A DNA stretch of 64,000 nt from Neckera pumila (GCA_963969595.1 OZ018408.1:21697823-21761822), one strand, 5' to 3'. Shown: positions 22,801-34,900, counted from the first letter of the stretch. Notes: generated by a model not told the origin, from the sequence alone. Program-made: numbers and translations.

Positions 22801-24141
22801 TAAAATAAAAATCAGCTCATTTTTCATATTTTCTATGCTTCCTTTGAAAATGGACCGCTGCAGGAACCCAAGCAGCTTCCTACCAATAAAAGAAGCTTTG
22901 TCCCTAATATTTGTATCTCTAATATTTTCCAATTAGAACTAGATATAGGAATTGCAGTTTTCACATATTGCATCCGTAAGTGCAAAGTACATACTTTCAA
23001 TACGATCTACATTCTTGAATAAACTCTGTAGGATACATCACAAAATGCCTTATATACCAGAAATCAATATGCAATAGTGCATACAACGTAAGACAGTAGT
23101 CCATATGTTGCACCCTATATCAAAAGTCCATAGGGTATGAATTGGATTCACTACAGATAACGTGTGAATCCAGTTAAATTGCACAAGATTCTCTTAATCT
23201 AGGGTACATTGATTGTACCGCAGAAACCACTATCCCCACAATGCCTCTATCCCCAAGGAGACAAAACCAACAACGAGAGTGGGCTAATTCATGTCTGCAT
23301 TCGTTAATAAGACGAGAAACATTAAATTAATCTCATGTTTCAGTGAACCGAAGCTCACCTTCGGAACCGCATCCACCAGTACTGCACACAGGCTCTCCAT
23401 CTCGGCAGAACTCTTGCCATACTCACCCTACATCCAAAAAAAAATCAATATAAAACACTGCAACGTTTACCAAAACTACGAGCCTAATTCACTCTTGTCA
23501 ATAAGAGACATATTAACACTTTTCAGATATATATAAAATTCCTCATCGAGCCATAAAGTTTCTTGTCAAACACCTATGCATCCCTAAACCCTAAAACCTG
23601 AGAGCTACACCGATTTGTCGTATTAGTGCGTGTTACGAAATGAACTATTACGTTCTACAAGGGAGGAATATTTTTATCCATTGTTTGCGTAGTGTGCAAC
23701 TGCTATTCATATTGAAGAGTCTTCACAACTATCATTGCTAAAATACTCCTCCCCCACAAAAAGTTAGTAAGTTCATTTCATAACACGCAACGCACTGATA
23801 GGATAAATCATTGTAGCTCTAAACCACTTCCATTACATGCAGAACTGAAATTCTTTAAAACAACCAATTTCGAATCATAAACGGCAAATCAATTGACGAT
23901 TCCAATGAAATCATAACAAGGCTCAGTGAAAAAGCGAACAAGGAAACACTTGCACCATTTCGAAGAATGCACAGCGGGGTTAATGGTCGCAACTCGCAAG
24001 AGAGAGACAAAGTGCATTCACCAGAATTAGGAGAAACTCGGCCAGAAAGCGGTTAGTCGTGGAGTGCGAGGTGGCGATGGCCTGGGTGTGCAAAAGCCGG
24101 AGATGGCCATGAACGGCTTGCAGATGCTCCAAACCCTCCAT
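19862..24141 (-). CDS. Protein of unknown function, 12 exons, 413 aa
   Basis: I cannot name it. Exons on the minus strand: 24022-24141, 23359-23427, 22737-22785, 22350-22612, 21903-22004, 21497-21654, 21118-21199, 20911-21003, 20644-20708, 20384-20396, 20184-20264, 19862-20008. All junctions keep frame and the sum is 1242 nt. Most are GT-AG; the donor after 21118 is GC (GAG then gcaagt). Exon 10 is a 13-base microexon encoding FDYE. The N-terminal 63 residues are helical; about 64-150 is Ser/Lys/Gln-rich and probably disordered; the rest is helix-rich, with blocks SYFMFHDMDV, ESYIYQLDEQNED, DGLQYWRLEQSLC, AIRLKSFDYRVLNLLLY, IADDLFDYEDD and KRCEEAVKEGDD. No signal peptide or membrane span is seen. 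The conserved blocks resemble an uncharacterised plant protein family I remember only by pattern. The start at 24141 is less certain than the rest. Confidence 0.75.
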
Positions 24142-24363
24142 CGCCGAGGTAGGATTCGCCCTTGAGACGCAACAAAATGAGCTCCAAGGATTCAAGGAGT
24201 TTTACGTAAAGGTCAGCATCGAATAACTTGTTGCAATTGACGAGAGGAGCGGTAGATCTTTGTGCCCAAGTTTTGATGTCATCGCCACTTCGCAAAACCT
24301 TCAGTTCATGGCAGTTATACTCCATGGTCAGTCCAGAATGCCAGTCCGGAGAACTGAATCCTA

Positions 24364-24375
24364 AAACCCTAAAAA
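24364..24375. promoter_or_regulatory. Telobox-like element upstream of the minus-strand gene
   Basis: AAACCCTAAAAA lies about 225 bases upstream of the proposed start at 24141. AAACCCTA is the plant telo-box, known from promoters of housekeeping and translation-related genes. A second, CTAAACCCTAAAA near 23586, falls in intron 1. Function here is inferred only. Confidence 0.35.
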
Positions 24376-25729
24376 TTTTAAATTTTTAAAAATTTAATTT
24401 TTTTTCTTAAAAGTTTAAAATTTTTTAAAAACCGGATTAACCGGATAGACTGATATTGAGCAGATTACTCATTGACATTTTTGCCGACGAACTTTTATAT
24501 TAAGGATTTCTTTTTTAAATTCATTTTTTTGGAGGAAATTCTCAATTTTTCATTGCCAAGCGACGGATGATATGATGAAAAATGATTTTGATCATAAAAT
24601 GATTGCATCAAAAGATAGAAATATCCATTTCTGTTCCTACATCCAATTTCATCCTCATGTACCAAAAGAGTACATTCTATATAGAAAATGTGCATCACTA
24701 GTATATGAGGGAAGAATTCTTATGGGAACGAAGTTGGTATATTTGAACCCAAGATTTGACCTCAATTAGAAAATAGTGTTTTTATTGAGTAGAGTTAGTG
24801 TCAATTTTGGAGTTTCAAAACCTTCATGGTTGTCATTTAGGTTGAATAGGACATCGTTTATAGTTTTGGCCCAATACTTCAAAGTTGGCTTTTTATCCTT
24901 CTTTTAGTTACTCAAAATAACTCAAGCATGAAGTTAGTACTAGAATAGAAGAAGATTGCAAAACAAAAATGAAAAAGGTAGTTTACAAGATAAAGAATGC
25001 TGGATAAAGAACGTAGAACAAACTTTAAAGAACAGTCCTAGAACATGCACTCGGGTGCTTGGGTGTTGTAGGAGTGCATGACAAAAGAACTGATAATAAG
25101 GACGGATGAGATTGTAACTCAAATGAATTAGAAAAATTACAATTCATTGGTTGGTGTGCCATCATCCATCCATGAAGCAAATGGTACTTTAAATGGAGTT
25201 AGGCATATTTCATATCCTTTAACCTCATATTTTTTGGTGATTAACTTTTTTAATTTGACATGTGAAAAGAAGATTGAAAGACTTCAAATCAATTTCACAA
25301 TTTTAATACCCTCATGATCAAACATTATAATCTTCAATCTATAAATGATATTATTGTGTTTTCATTTCCCATGTAATCTCGAACATATCTAGTTTGAAAA
25401 TTCCCAATAAATTTGAAAACTTTATGACTTGTATTATATTAGACATATGATTTCATCTTTGAAAAATAAATACAAATTTTTTCATTCATATCTAGTTGCA
25501 AAATGGCATCAAATAGAACACTGGACAATGAGGCTTCAAGCTAATGGCAATAAGCCCGTCCTTGTAGGGTCAACCCTTATAAGACTCTGGGGTTGTTTTT
25601 CAGCTGAAGAATGATAAAGAATCCTTTTATATAGGACAAAAGTGCAATTGTTCATCCTTGGAATTTTATGCAAAGAGGAAAGAACTTGCACACTAGGTTG
25701 CCTACCAATGAGTACTTTCTTTTTTGTAA
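24376..25729. other. AT-rich intergenic DNA with one arm of an inverted repeat
   Basis: No gene. About 25215-25390 matches the reverse complement of about 27120-27300 (shared TGATCAAACATTATAATCTT and nearby blocks), a second repeat family independent of the TTAA elements. Confidence 0.5.
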
Positions 25730-26654
25730 CCCTTGAAGGACCAAGGCCTTTTCTCTACCAAAAAACACTCAAAATTGTCATTTCTATAGCAAAGAATAAG
25801 AAAAATTGATAATTAAATTTTTTGCACATCTAACCATAGAATCTTACACATAACTAATATAAGAATGTGTGGAAAAAAATTCAGAATTTTTTACCACACA
25901 AATTGCAAGAGATCTGCATTTAAAGTGAAAAAAATCAATTTTTCAGCACATTGTGAGACAACATTATTTGACTTTGAACCTTCTTAACTTAATTTTTTGC
26001 ACTACAGAGTTTTGAGCTTTAAATCTTTATGTTAGAGAATTGAGTTGAGAGCCTAGGAAAAAAAATTCAAAAAAACTTAATTTTTATACTTCAAAAATTG
26101 TTAAGTAGAAATAGATACAATGAGATAGAAGGAAAATCTAATTATTAATATCTCTAAGTGGAATTTAAACGCACAAATTCCAGTGGTGTGATTGTTCTAG
26201 CAAGCAAACTAAACTATGTGGAAATTTTTTTTGAACAATTGTTAAAAATTGCATTCAGAAATGAATCTTGCAAGTTACTTTTTCAAGAGAATGCCCTAAC
26301 TGGCCAAAAAACAAGATTTCCTATAACTTTCTCATAACAAATCCAAATGGAATGAATAAAAGCTTTATAGATAGACAAAAATATAATCTATGAGAAAACA
26401 AAAAAATTTAAAAAATTTAAATTTTTGAAATTATATTTTGCTACTCCTCTCCTCCCTTCCTAAGCTCCAAGTTGTTTGAAGCATAACTTTTATTCCTGGG
26501 AATCGATTGAAAAAATCATATTCTGTCAAAGCTAATCAATTTTTCTATCTTCAAAAAAAGTTTCAAAATATCAAGGCAAAATTTCAGCCCATAGGTACAT
26601 GCCTTTGCCTAAAATTTCCATTTGTCCCCCAAAGGGACAATGGTCCTTTAGGGG
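25730..26654 (+). mobile_element. TTAA-type element, copy A (B subtype)
   Basis: 925 bp. Right end GGTCCTTTAGGGG followed by TTAA (26655-26658). The left end has decayed to CCCTTGAAGGACC preceded by GTAA (726-729 of this block). The sequence is the reverse complement of copy B at 27687-28609 throughout. A palindromic TTTGTCCCCCAAAGGGACAA sits just inside the right end. No transposase frame is present, so it would be a non-autonomous element. Confidence 0.8.
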
Positions 26655-26732
26655 TTAAAGTAGATGATTTGCATGGTACCTAAAGGATGATTTCCATAGT
26701 CACTAGCCGTCCTTTAATCCCTAAATGTCCAA

Positions 26733-27030
26733 GGCATTAGAAGAGATTTGAGGCCTCCAAGAGCCCAAGAGTTATCCTGCGTTCCCGCAGCGTTCCCACG
26801 CTGTAGAACGTAGGAAAGCTGCTGGGCTGATATGCTCAAGAGAGTGCCACGTCATTTTTGAAAAAGAAAAAAAAAAATTTGGCCTGAAATGATATTTGGG
26901 AGGTTTTATTTTATTTTTTTATTTTTGAAAAAAAAAATTCTGACAACCGCACCGACTGTTCACAGATCCGGCCAGATTAGGGAACGAGCCTGAAACGGCC
27001 CTCCAATGCCCTCAAATCTCTACTAATGCC
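26733..27030 (-). mobile_element. MITE, GCATTAGA family
   Basis: 298 bp with ends GGCATTAG and CTAATGCC. It is the inverted counterpart of 11941-12239, with shared blocks GGGAACGAGCCTGAAACGGC and CACGTCATTTTTGAAAA. To its left, TTTAATCCCTAAATGTCC at about 26713 looks like the worn terminus of another TTAA-type element that it may have interrupted. Confidence 0.75.
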
Positions 27031-27119
27031 TTTTTTGAGCTTCTAGGAATTTGCTCTAAATTGAACAAATAGACAACATTTTGATAAATTGTATCATTTT
27101 TTTGGAATTGAAACCTTAC

Positions 27120-27300
27120 AAATTCATACAAGACATGTTATAGATCACATTGGAAAAGAAAACACAACAATATCACTTATAAATTGAAAGATTATAATGT
27201 TTGATCATGAGGATGTTAAAATTGTGAAAGTGATCTAAAGTCTTCTAATCCTCTTTTCACATATTAAATCTAAAAAACTGGTCACCAAAAAATTATGAGG
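27120..27300 (-). repeat. Arm of inverted repeat pairing with 25215-25390
   Basis: The reverse complement aligns with 25215-25390 with moderate divergence. It lies outside the boundaries of copies A and B and does not match their flanks in mirror order, so it is a separate repeat. Confidence 0.6.
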
Positions 27301-27686
27301 CTATGAGGACCTAATATACATAACCCCAATCAATTTATGGCTTTTCAAAATCTACTCTACAAATTTTTTTAAATGAATTTCTAATGTGATTTTTTCTTCA
27401 AGACCTAATGTATTTGAGGCTCATTTCCAAGAGCCCTCAACATTACCAAAAGTCAAGATTGTAATGGACACCCTTGCACAAAATCTTGAATAGAAAAATC
27501 ATAATCATTCATTTTCAAAATTGGATTTATGATGCTAAAATTAGGCTTTCAAAAGAATTTTTCAAAAATATATGGTACTAAATATAGCAACTTGGTTAGG
27601 TTTTATTTAACTTCAAAGTATTGTGGACACCAGAATTTGGTGCCTCGGGCATTGCATTTGCATTTAACTTAGGGGTTAAGGGTTAA

Positions 27687-28609
27687 CCCCCTAAAGGACC
27701 ATTGTCCCTTCGAGGGACAAATGCATTTTTGGGCAGGTACCTACGGGCTGAAATCTTCTTCTGATTTTTTGAAACTTTTTTTGGGGGTAGAAAAGCTGAT
27801 TAGCTTCATGGGAATATAATTTTTTTCCCAATCGGTGCTTGGGAACAAAAGTTATGACCAAATAAGCTCAAAACAGGGGACAAAGGGCAACAAAAAAAAT
27901 TTGCAATTTTTTTTTTTTTTTCTTAAAGTATTTTTTTTCTCATAGATTATATTTTTGTCTATCTAGAAAGCTTTGATTCATTTCATTTGGATTTTGTATG
28001 AGAAAGTTATGGACATTCTTGTTTTTTAGGCAGTTAGAGCATCTTTTTGAAAGAAATACTTGTAGGATTCATTTCTGAATGCAATTTTTCAAATTTTTCA
28101 AATTTTATTTTTTTGCATGGTTTAGTTTACTTGCTAGAACAATCTCACCGTTGGAATTAGTGCATTTTAATCTCACCTAAAATATATAAATATTTTAGGT
28201 TTTCCTTTTATCTTGTACCTACTTCTACTTAACAATTTTTTTAATAATGAAAATTAAGTTTTTTTGAACTTTTTTTTTTTGGCTAAATTCTCAACTCAAT
28301 TTTCCAGTATAAACATTAAAAGCTCAAAACTCTGTAGTGCAAAAAAATAAATTTAAAAATGTTCAAAATCAAAAAATCTAGTAGCACAATGTGCTGAGAA
28401 ACTTGTTTTTTTCACTTTAAACGCAGATATCTTGCAATTTGTGCGATCAAAAATTCTGAAATTTTTTCCACACAATCTCATAGTAGTTAGGTGTAAGATC
28501 CTACGGTTAGATGTGGAAAAAAAACATTTTTCAAATTTTTTACTCTTTGCTATAGAAATGGTAGTTTTGAGTGTTTTTTGGCAGAAAAAAGGCCTTGATC
28601 CTTTAGGGG
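27687..28609 (-). mobile_element. TTAA-type element, copy B (best preserved of B subtype)
   Basis: 923 bp between TTAA at 27683-27686 and TTAA at 28610-28613. Left end CCCCCTAAAGGACC, right end GATCCTTTAGGGG, which are inverted copies. TTGTCCCTTCGAGGGACAA, an almost perfect palindrome, lies a few bases inside the left end. The interior is AT-rich. A short open frame at 28432-28650 has homologues in other copies, but no transposase or DDD motif can be found. TTAA duplication together with CCC-starting ends is the signature of the piggyBac superfamily. Confidence 0.85.
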
Positions 28610-28613
28610 TTAA

Positions 28614-29445
28614 GCGCCACTCACCTCAAATGCTTGCTCTTGTTCTTTGAATACACTGACAGTGTGTCATTGAGCAAAACGAGGGCAATGATAGAAGAAT
28701 GGGTTTTGCACCAAAGGATTGTTGAATTTCTTGTTACGGTATCAACCTTGTTTGTGTTTTGGATGTGGATCGGAAGGTCTCCTTGCATCCCTCCTCCGCT
28801 GTGCACAGTTCTCCGATCGCATTGCTCTACATCGCAATCTGCTCTTGCCTGACTGCCCCAATTTTCAATCAATCAATCAATGCGCACTTCTAGTCATGTA
28901 TGATTCCTGTCATTCACCTTGTCTGTGCCGCATTGGATCTCTTCTGTCGCACAGTTCTTCTGAATAATATCGCACATGCTGTGGCCCGTTGTGTTCGCTC
29001 ATGTTCTCTCTCAATCGAGGTTGCCAATCTCGCAATGTATCAATAGAGTATGCGGGTGGGTGTTTGCGGTACATCTAGGAGGACGTGACTAGCGGTCAAT
29101 GTGTCTTGAATGAAAGGCAATGTGGGTATTTGTTTTGAGTCAAAAGCAGAGGTTGAGTTTCGTAAATGCAATTGGGTGCACCGATGGTCTAGAGAGCCAA
29201 ATGAGGGAGTATCGATCTATTTTGGATGCGGTTGCGTCAATTGGACGAAAAGTTTCCCGAGGTTCACTGGTTTAGGGTTTAGGGTTGTGGGTTGTGGGAA
29301 TTGGCGCTTGTGCAAGTAGGCGTTGATAAGGGGAAAGAAGCGCTGTGTTTTTCTTGCTTTTCTTTCCTTCTGTGACACTCTTCTTGAGAAATTGGTGTGG
29401 TGGTCAGTTGGCGACCGACTGGAATTTGTGCATTGGAAGGAGAAA
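28614..29445 (+). other. Upstream region of the glucuronokinase gene
   Basis: No gene. TTTAGGGTTTAGGGTT at 29271-29286, a double telo-box, lies about 160 bases before the start codon and is the only promoter-like element I can point to. Confidence 0.45.
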
Positions 29446-31967
29446 ATGAAGACTAATGGCAAGAGTATCAAGTGTGAATCGTATGCGCGAGTGGGGTTGC
29501 TGGGAAATCCCAGCGATGCCTATTACGGCAATACCATCGCCATCGCCATACGCAACTTCGGCGCCTCCGTCACTCTCGAGCCTTCTGATGCGCTCGTCTT
29601 TCGCCCACACTCTGTGCACGACCCTGCGCAGTTCGCCTCCTTACAACATTTGGTATGATTCATTTTGCACTTAGGACTTGATTAAGGTAATCTATGATCC
29701 CACCGTTTGTCTGAGGGTACTGGAAAAATTTAGATCAATGCATTAGAAAATGGAAGAGAATCACATCGAAAGTTGTTTAATGTTTCTAATTCTCCAATAA
29801 CATTCTAAATTTTTTCAAAGTTGGAATGTCGACACCAGATTGACCTTCAGAGTACCCCTGAATTGGGCGTTTTTGTTGGACATTTTGTGCTTCAACTCCC
29901 ATGGGTTGAATTAAAGAACTTTTCAACTTTTTTTTGTTACTTTTGAAAACGTGTGACAGTTTGGGAGATCATGGCCTTCCCTTTCAGTGCTAAATGTCGG
30001 TGTTGCATTTCGGATGGTGTCTCTTTTAGGTATACCGTAGGGGAGTTTCATTTTGCTGTGGGATTCGACTATAGTTGGGAATGATGTTGTGGCGGGAATT
30101 TGGTGGATTTAGGTTGAACGAGTAGAAGGAGAAGGGTATTACGGAGGTGTGCGTTTGCTTGTGGCGACATGCAAGGTGTTCCATGCCTATTGTGCAGCTC
30201 ATGACATTCCTTTGCACGATCGCAATTTTACCTTGAGTTATGATACGAATGTGCCAAGACAGGTGAGTGGTGCGGAAGTATTTAATATGCTAAGAATGAG
30301 TTTGAAGATCACTGGCGGGTCAGATATTTCTTGGAGATTCACATTCTTGTTTCGTAGGCTGGTCTCTCAGGATCCAGTGCGATTGTCAGTGCGGCGCTGT
30401 CATGTTTGCTGGAATTCTACGACATTGGTGATCTTATGAAGGTGGAGGACCGACCGAGAGTTGTCTTGAGCGCCGAAGAGGAACTGGGCATAACTGCAGG
30501 GTTGCAAGACCGTGTGGCACAAGTATACGGAGGTCTTGTTTACATGGTTCGTCCTCACCAGTTCAATTGCAGTTTCGTTTGTCTATGAATTTACTATGAG
30601 TATGCAATGTACTATTTCAGAGTGATTGGGAATGAGATGATGACAACCCGATAATGCTGTAGAACTTCCTTCGTTCGCATTGGACTGAGCTTGAAATTGC
30701 ACTTCTTGCTTAGTGAGAGCGTTACTGCACTACTGCACCAACACCACTTCCGCTTGGCCTAGGCCACATGACATGAATAATGAATAGTACATAAAAGTTC
30801 TTTCTATTCCCCATGTAGTTCCAAGCAGTAATGGCCGAAAGAACAGTTGCTGTACTTTATGGCAGTGTCATCTTTCATGCGTCACATAGGACGCCCGAAG
30901 CAGCCCAAATGAAAAAGAGACACCTCAATCTTTCTTGTCATTCCTGCAGTGTGGTAGCCAGTTGCTCTATTGCAGCAATGACATGCTTTCACTTCAGTGC
31001 TTTTCCTCTAGATTTCCTCTAGTTTCCACTTGTGTGGGAATCTCTGTTGCTGGTTAAGCCGTGTGACATATTGTTATTTCTTACATGATAACGCAGGATT
31101 TTGACAGAGATACGCTACAGAAGACTGGAAACGGCATTTATACACCTATGGATCCTCAATTAATTCCACCACTTCACCTGATCTACGCGAAGAATCCAAG
31201 CGACTCCGGCAAGGCTCGTGATTTTACTTATGTTCCATGCATGAATGTCGTTTTCCTCGTCAAATCCTTAGAACTACAGACCTAGCTGAAACATCTGATC
31301 TTTCCGAGAACTAGTCGTTACGAGGTTGCATTCGACGGTGGCATTGAGCTTGTGAAGAGATTGTGCACATTTTTGTCTAGAAGTATCTCCCCGGGCATGT
31401 TGTGGAGTGCTTTCTTTTACTCGCTGATCTCTTTCGTTCGACTTCACAATGCAGGTGCATAGTACAGTGAGGAAAAGGTGGCTGGATGGTGACGAGTTGG
31501 TGAGAAGCTGCATGAAAGAAGTTGCGACTCTCGCCGTGTTGGGTCGAGATGCTTTGCTTCGGCAAGACTTCCCCACAGTTGCAAAGCTCATGGACCGCAA
31601 CTTTGACTTGCGGAAGTAAGTTGGGGCTCTCATTAGATGCATGCCCAGTTGTAACTGCTTGCCAGTTGTATCTAATTTTTCGAATCTTGGCAGCCATTTA
31701 ACCCGTCATTTTTATGGCAGGAGAATGTTTGGCGACGCTGCTCTTGGGAAGATGAACATTGATATGGTCGAGACTGCGCGCAGTGTTGGAGCAGCATGCA
31801 AATTCACAGGAAGTGGAGGTGCGGTAATTGCATTGTGTCTCGACGGAGATAATCAAGTGAAGGCTCTTCGGGAGGCTTGTGCCAAAGCTGGCTACATTGT
31901 TGAACCTGTCATACCAGCCCCATCATTGGTCTCACCTATGACATCCGAGACTTTGGGACCCAGATGA
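29446..31967 (+). CDS. GLCAK: Glucuronokinase (GHMP kinase family)
   Basis: Phosphorylates D-glucuronic acid to glucuronate 1-phosphate, feeding UDP-glucuronate for cell-wall polymers through the myo-inositol oxygenation route; cytosolic in plants. Six exons: 29446-29652, 30113-30262, 30358-30546, 31097-31213, 31455-31615, 31721-31967; 356 residues, close to the roughly 360 of the Arabidopsis enzyme. Diagnostic segments are the N-terminal [16 protein letters not shown], the ATP-binding GHMP motif [46 protein letters not shown] and the C-terminal GHMP loop [12 protein letters not shown]. Intron 4 must use a GC donor (AAG then gctcgtg) to keep the [17 protein letters not shown] join found in the family; the nearest GT would break frame. 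The start was chosen at the ATG giving a short N-terminus before YARVGLLG. Intact. Confidence 0.95.
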
Positions 31968-34900
31968 GACTTTTCATGCTAGAGATCCTGGTTAAGGGCT
32001 TAGTAAACTACGAGCACGTGCAACTTGACCAGAAGTGCACGATTTTCAAGCTACGACCTTAAAGGAGAGGCATTAAACTTGTCGACGTTGACATAGAAGC
32101 CGCTCCGGTGCTCGGACCTTGGCAATTGTTTTCTCCCTTTTGGGAGAGTATATGCAGGAATCGCGCAGGAGCCTTTGGAGGAGTCTCTCTGCTCTCTCTC
32201 AATCAGTCCTTTGGTGAATAAAGTTATAACAGCACAACATGCCAGTGCGAATTCTTTAACCCATTTCTGAGTTTCTCCAGATTATTTTGGGCTTGCAAAT
32301 CTCGTAATTTCTTTGTTAAACTCGCCCTGACCTTAGCTTAGAGCGAGCTGCCTTCAGGCCTCAAAAATTGAGATCAGCTATCTCGATCGTCCAATTTGCT
32401 TCATGAACAGTCTACAGCTAGTATCTTAATCTGCTCTGCTCATAACGTCTTCGACTAGGACAAGGGCTTATTGCAATGATGACTGGAAGGTAAATCTATT
32501 GGAGTTTCTAGATATAAAAGAATAGTAGTGCACCTGAGAGATTTGTGATGAATACGATAGAGCCGAGTGAAAACTCTTTCTCATCATTCCTGAAAGACTG
32601 TCAGTGGGCTTTCACGCTTGCCTACCTTCGTCCCAACCTCCGGAGGCGGCCAGGACTATTGGAACCGTAGATTCCCTTGAATGTTATGGTGAAGGCCAAC
32701 TGGCGCAGACATGGAAACATGTGTTTGTGGAGGACTGCCACTTGTCTTTTACTATGGGGACTGCATGGAGTTCAAGGCATGGGCGCTTTGTATGGACCCC
32801 GCAAGCCGATCCTTCGCCGTTGCTTCATTGCCTGGAAAACGGTATGTCAACATCTTGACTCTGCCATGAAACCCTGAACCCATAAACGACCAAGACTGCT
32901 TTTTTTCAGCAGTTTTGATGAAGGCATTTATGGACTTCCTTTTGTCGATATATATTTTTTTTTGCCGCCAGCACTTGTAGTGTAATTTGACACCATATGA
33001 ATTAAATGTTTCATGTTATGATCAAATTGGTCAAATTAAAATCATGAATCCTTGGTTCCTCAAGGAGTAACTTGCAAAATGCAAGAAGAAATTACAAAAT
33101 AAGTCAACCAAGATTCAGAGGTTCGGACATTTTGACAACTGATAGACTTGGACTGTTGAGGTTGGTTCTGGATTTTGCTGCATTGGAGGAGTAGCTAGGA
33201 CCTGGATGGATGCGTGGCTTTGGCTGTATTTTAGTTTGGCAAGTGTATGATGGTCGGTATTCACATCAGCTCGTTATTGTTGGTGATATTTGGAGTTGGC
33301 GCTTTAGAGTACGAGATGTGTACAACTTTGAATTACCGTAGTAAGAATGGAGAAGCAGCATGAACCTCAGGTGCAGGAGAAGCACTAAGAAATGGAGTCA
33401 ATCACGGGTCTTCATCCACAACATATGCGCTCACTGTAAATGCAGATGTGTAGCTCCACACAATCTTTGAAGTGACATCATGACAATACCATGAGATTTG
33501 AGTTTTTTTGCTGCTGCCAGTTTGGTCAATGTTGCACTAAGCATAATTATATTATGAGGTTGAATACTTTGGGAGACCTTGGCTACTCCTGAAATCCAGT
33601 TTTTTGTTTGCATCTCTGTGTCTTTTGACCCGTTGAACTTTATTTGAACAGCAAATAAAAAGTACATACAACAACACACCTGGAAGCGAGGCCATCTCTG
33701 TTAATGCTATATGTACATCAAAATGTTTGTCATATGAATTATTTTTTAATTTTATATGGGTATTTTGTTTCAATTAAAGAGAATACCCATGTAATATATT
33801 TTAGGTGTTTGGGCTTTTGGTTTTCCAACCAAACCTCCACTTTGAAAATCTAGAGGTCTTATGTACTTGAAAAGAAATTATTTGATATTCACAGTGGATA
33901 TACGGTCCAATGGCAGATATACAGATATGGACACATGGATACAAATATGGTTTTACACATTTGGGTATGTATAGTCAACAATTTTGGAAAATGCATCGAG
34001 TTCATGACTATTGCAAAGCATTGTTCTTGTCAATCCTTATCTCTAACAGCTAGCCTTCCACCCTCTATACTGATATCTGCATCCCAAAATTGATACCTTG
34101 TCCATCTCATCTGGGTATCTCATCCCACTCAGGTATTAGCCACTAATTATTATGTTGAGGCAATTGAAATCCACCAAGTGTTGAAATGAGGATGTTAAAA
34201 TATCCTTTAGTTGTAGGAGCACCAGTTGATGTTTGGCCCTACCAAATTCTTTTTGGTTTTATGTCCTTTATTTTCAAAATGCAACCACTTTTTTTTCCAA
34301 TTCCACTAGCTAACTTTGAACTAGCTACCGGTTTTTCTCAGCCATTGGTGCAATGTATATAAAAATAGGCGGCTCTTAAAGCGTCCTTTTAAGAGCTGAA
34401 TGCCTTTTTGGAGGAAGTTAAACTCCTTGAAACAATTCTTAGTAAATTTTCATAGGAAGAAAAATGGAACTGGCATCAAACCCAAGTCGTTTCATATTTT
34501 TTGGACCTTCATGGAATTAGTTATGAATTTTTGAAGTTGAAAACACATGGTTTCTAAAAGTGACCCCCTCCTGAAATGTATACTTCTAGTACTTGTTAGA
34601 AGCCAAATGTACCAGATCACTTTTAGAAACAAGTCGCTTTAAGAGCTGCCTACCTTAAAACCTTGGATGCGAGGATTTGACGACTTGAAGTGTTAATCAC
34701 AGTACCCCCTAGCATTGAATGCAAAGGTAGGGGTGACTCCAAAATTTTCACTTTCAAAGAATGGAGGAACCTCTAATTAAAGTGGAAACACCTTAAAGCA
34801 TCAATATAAGCAATTCAGTATAGTTGGAGGCACCTTTTCCTAAAAATAATATTTTTCTAGTATTAGCAATTGAAAATCATCAATTTAAAAAAAAGTAGAT

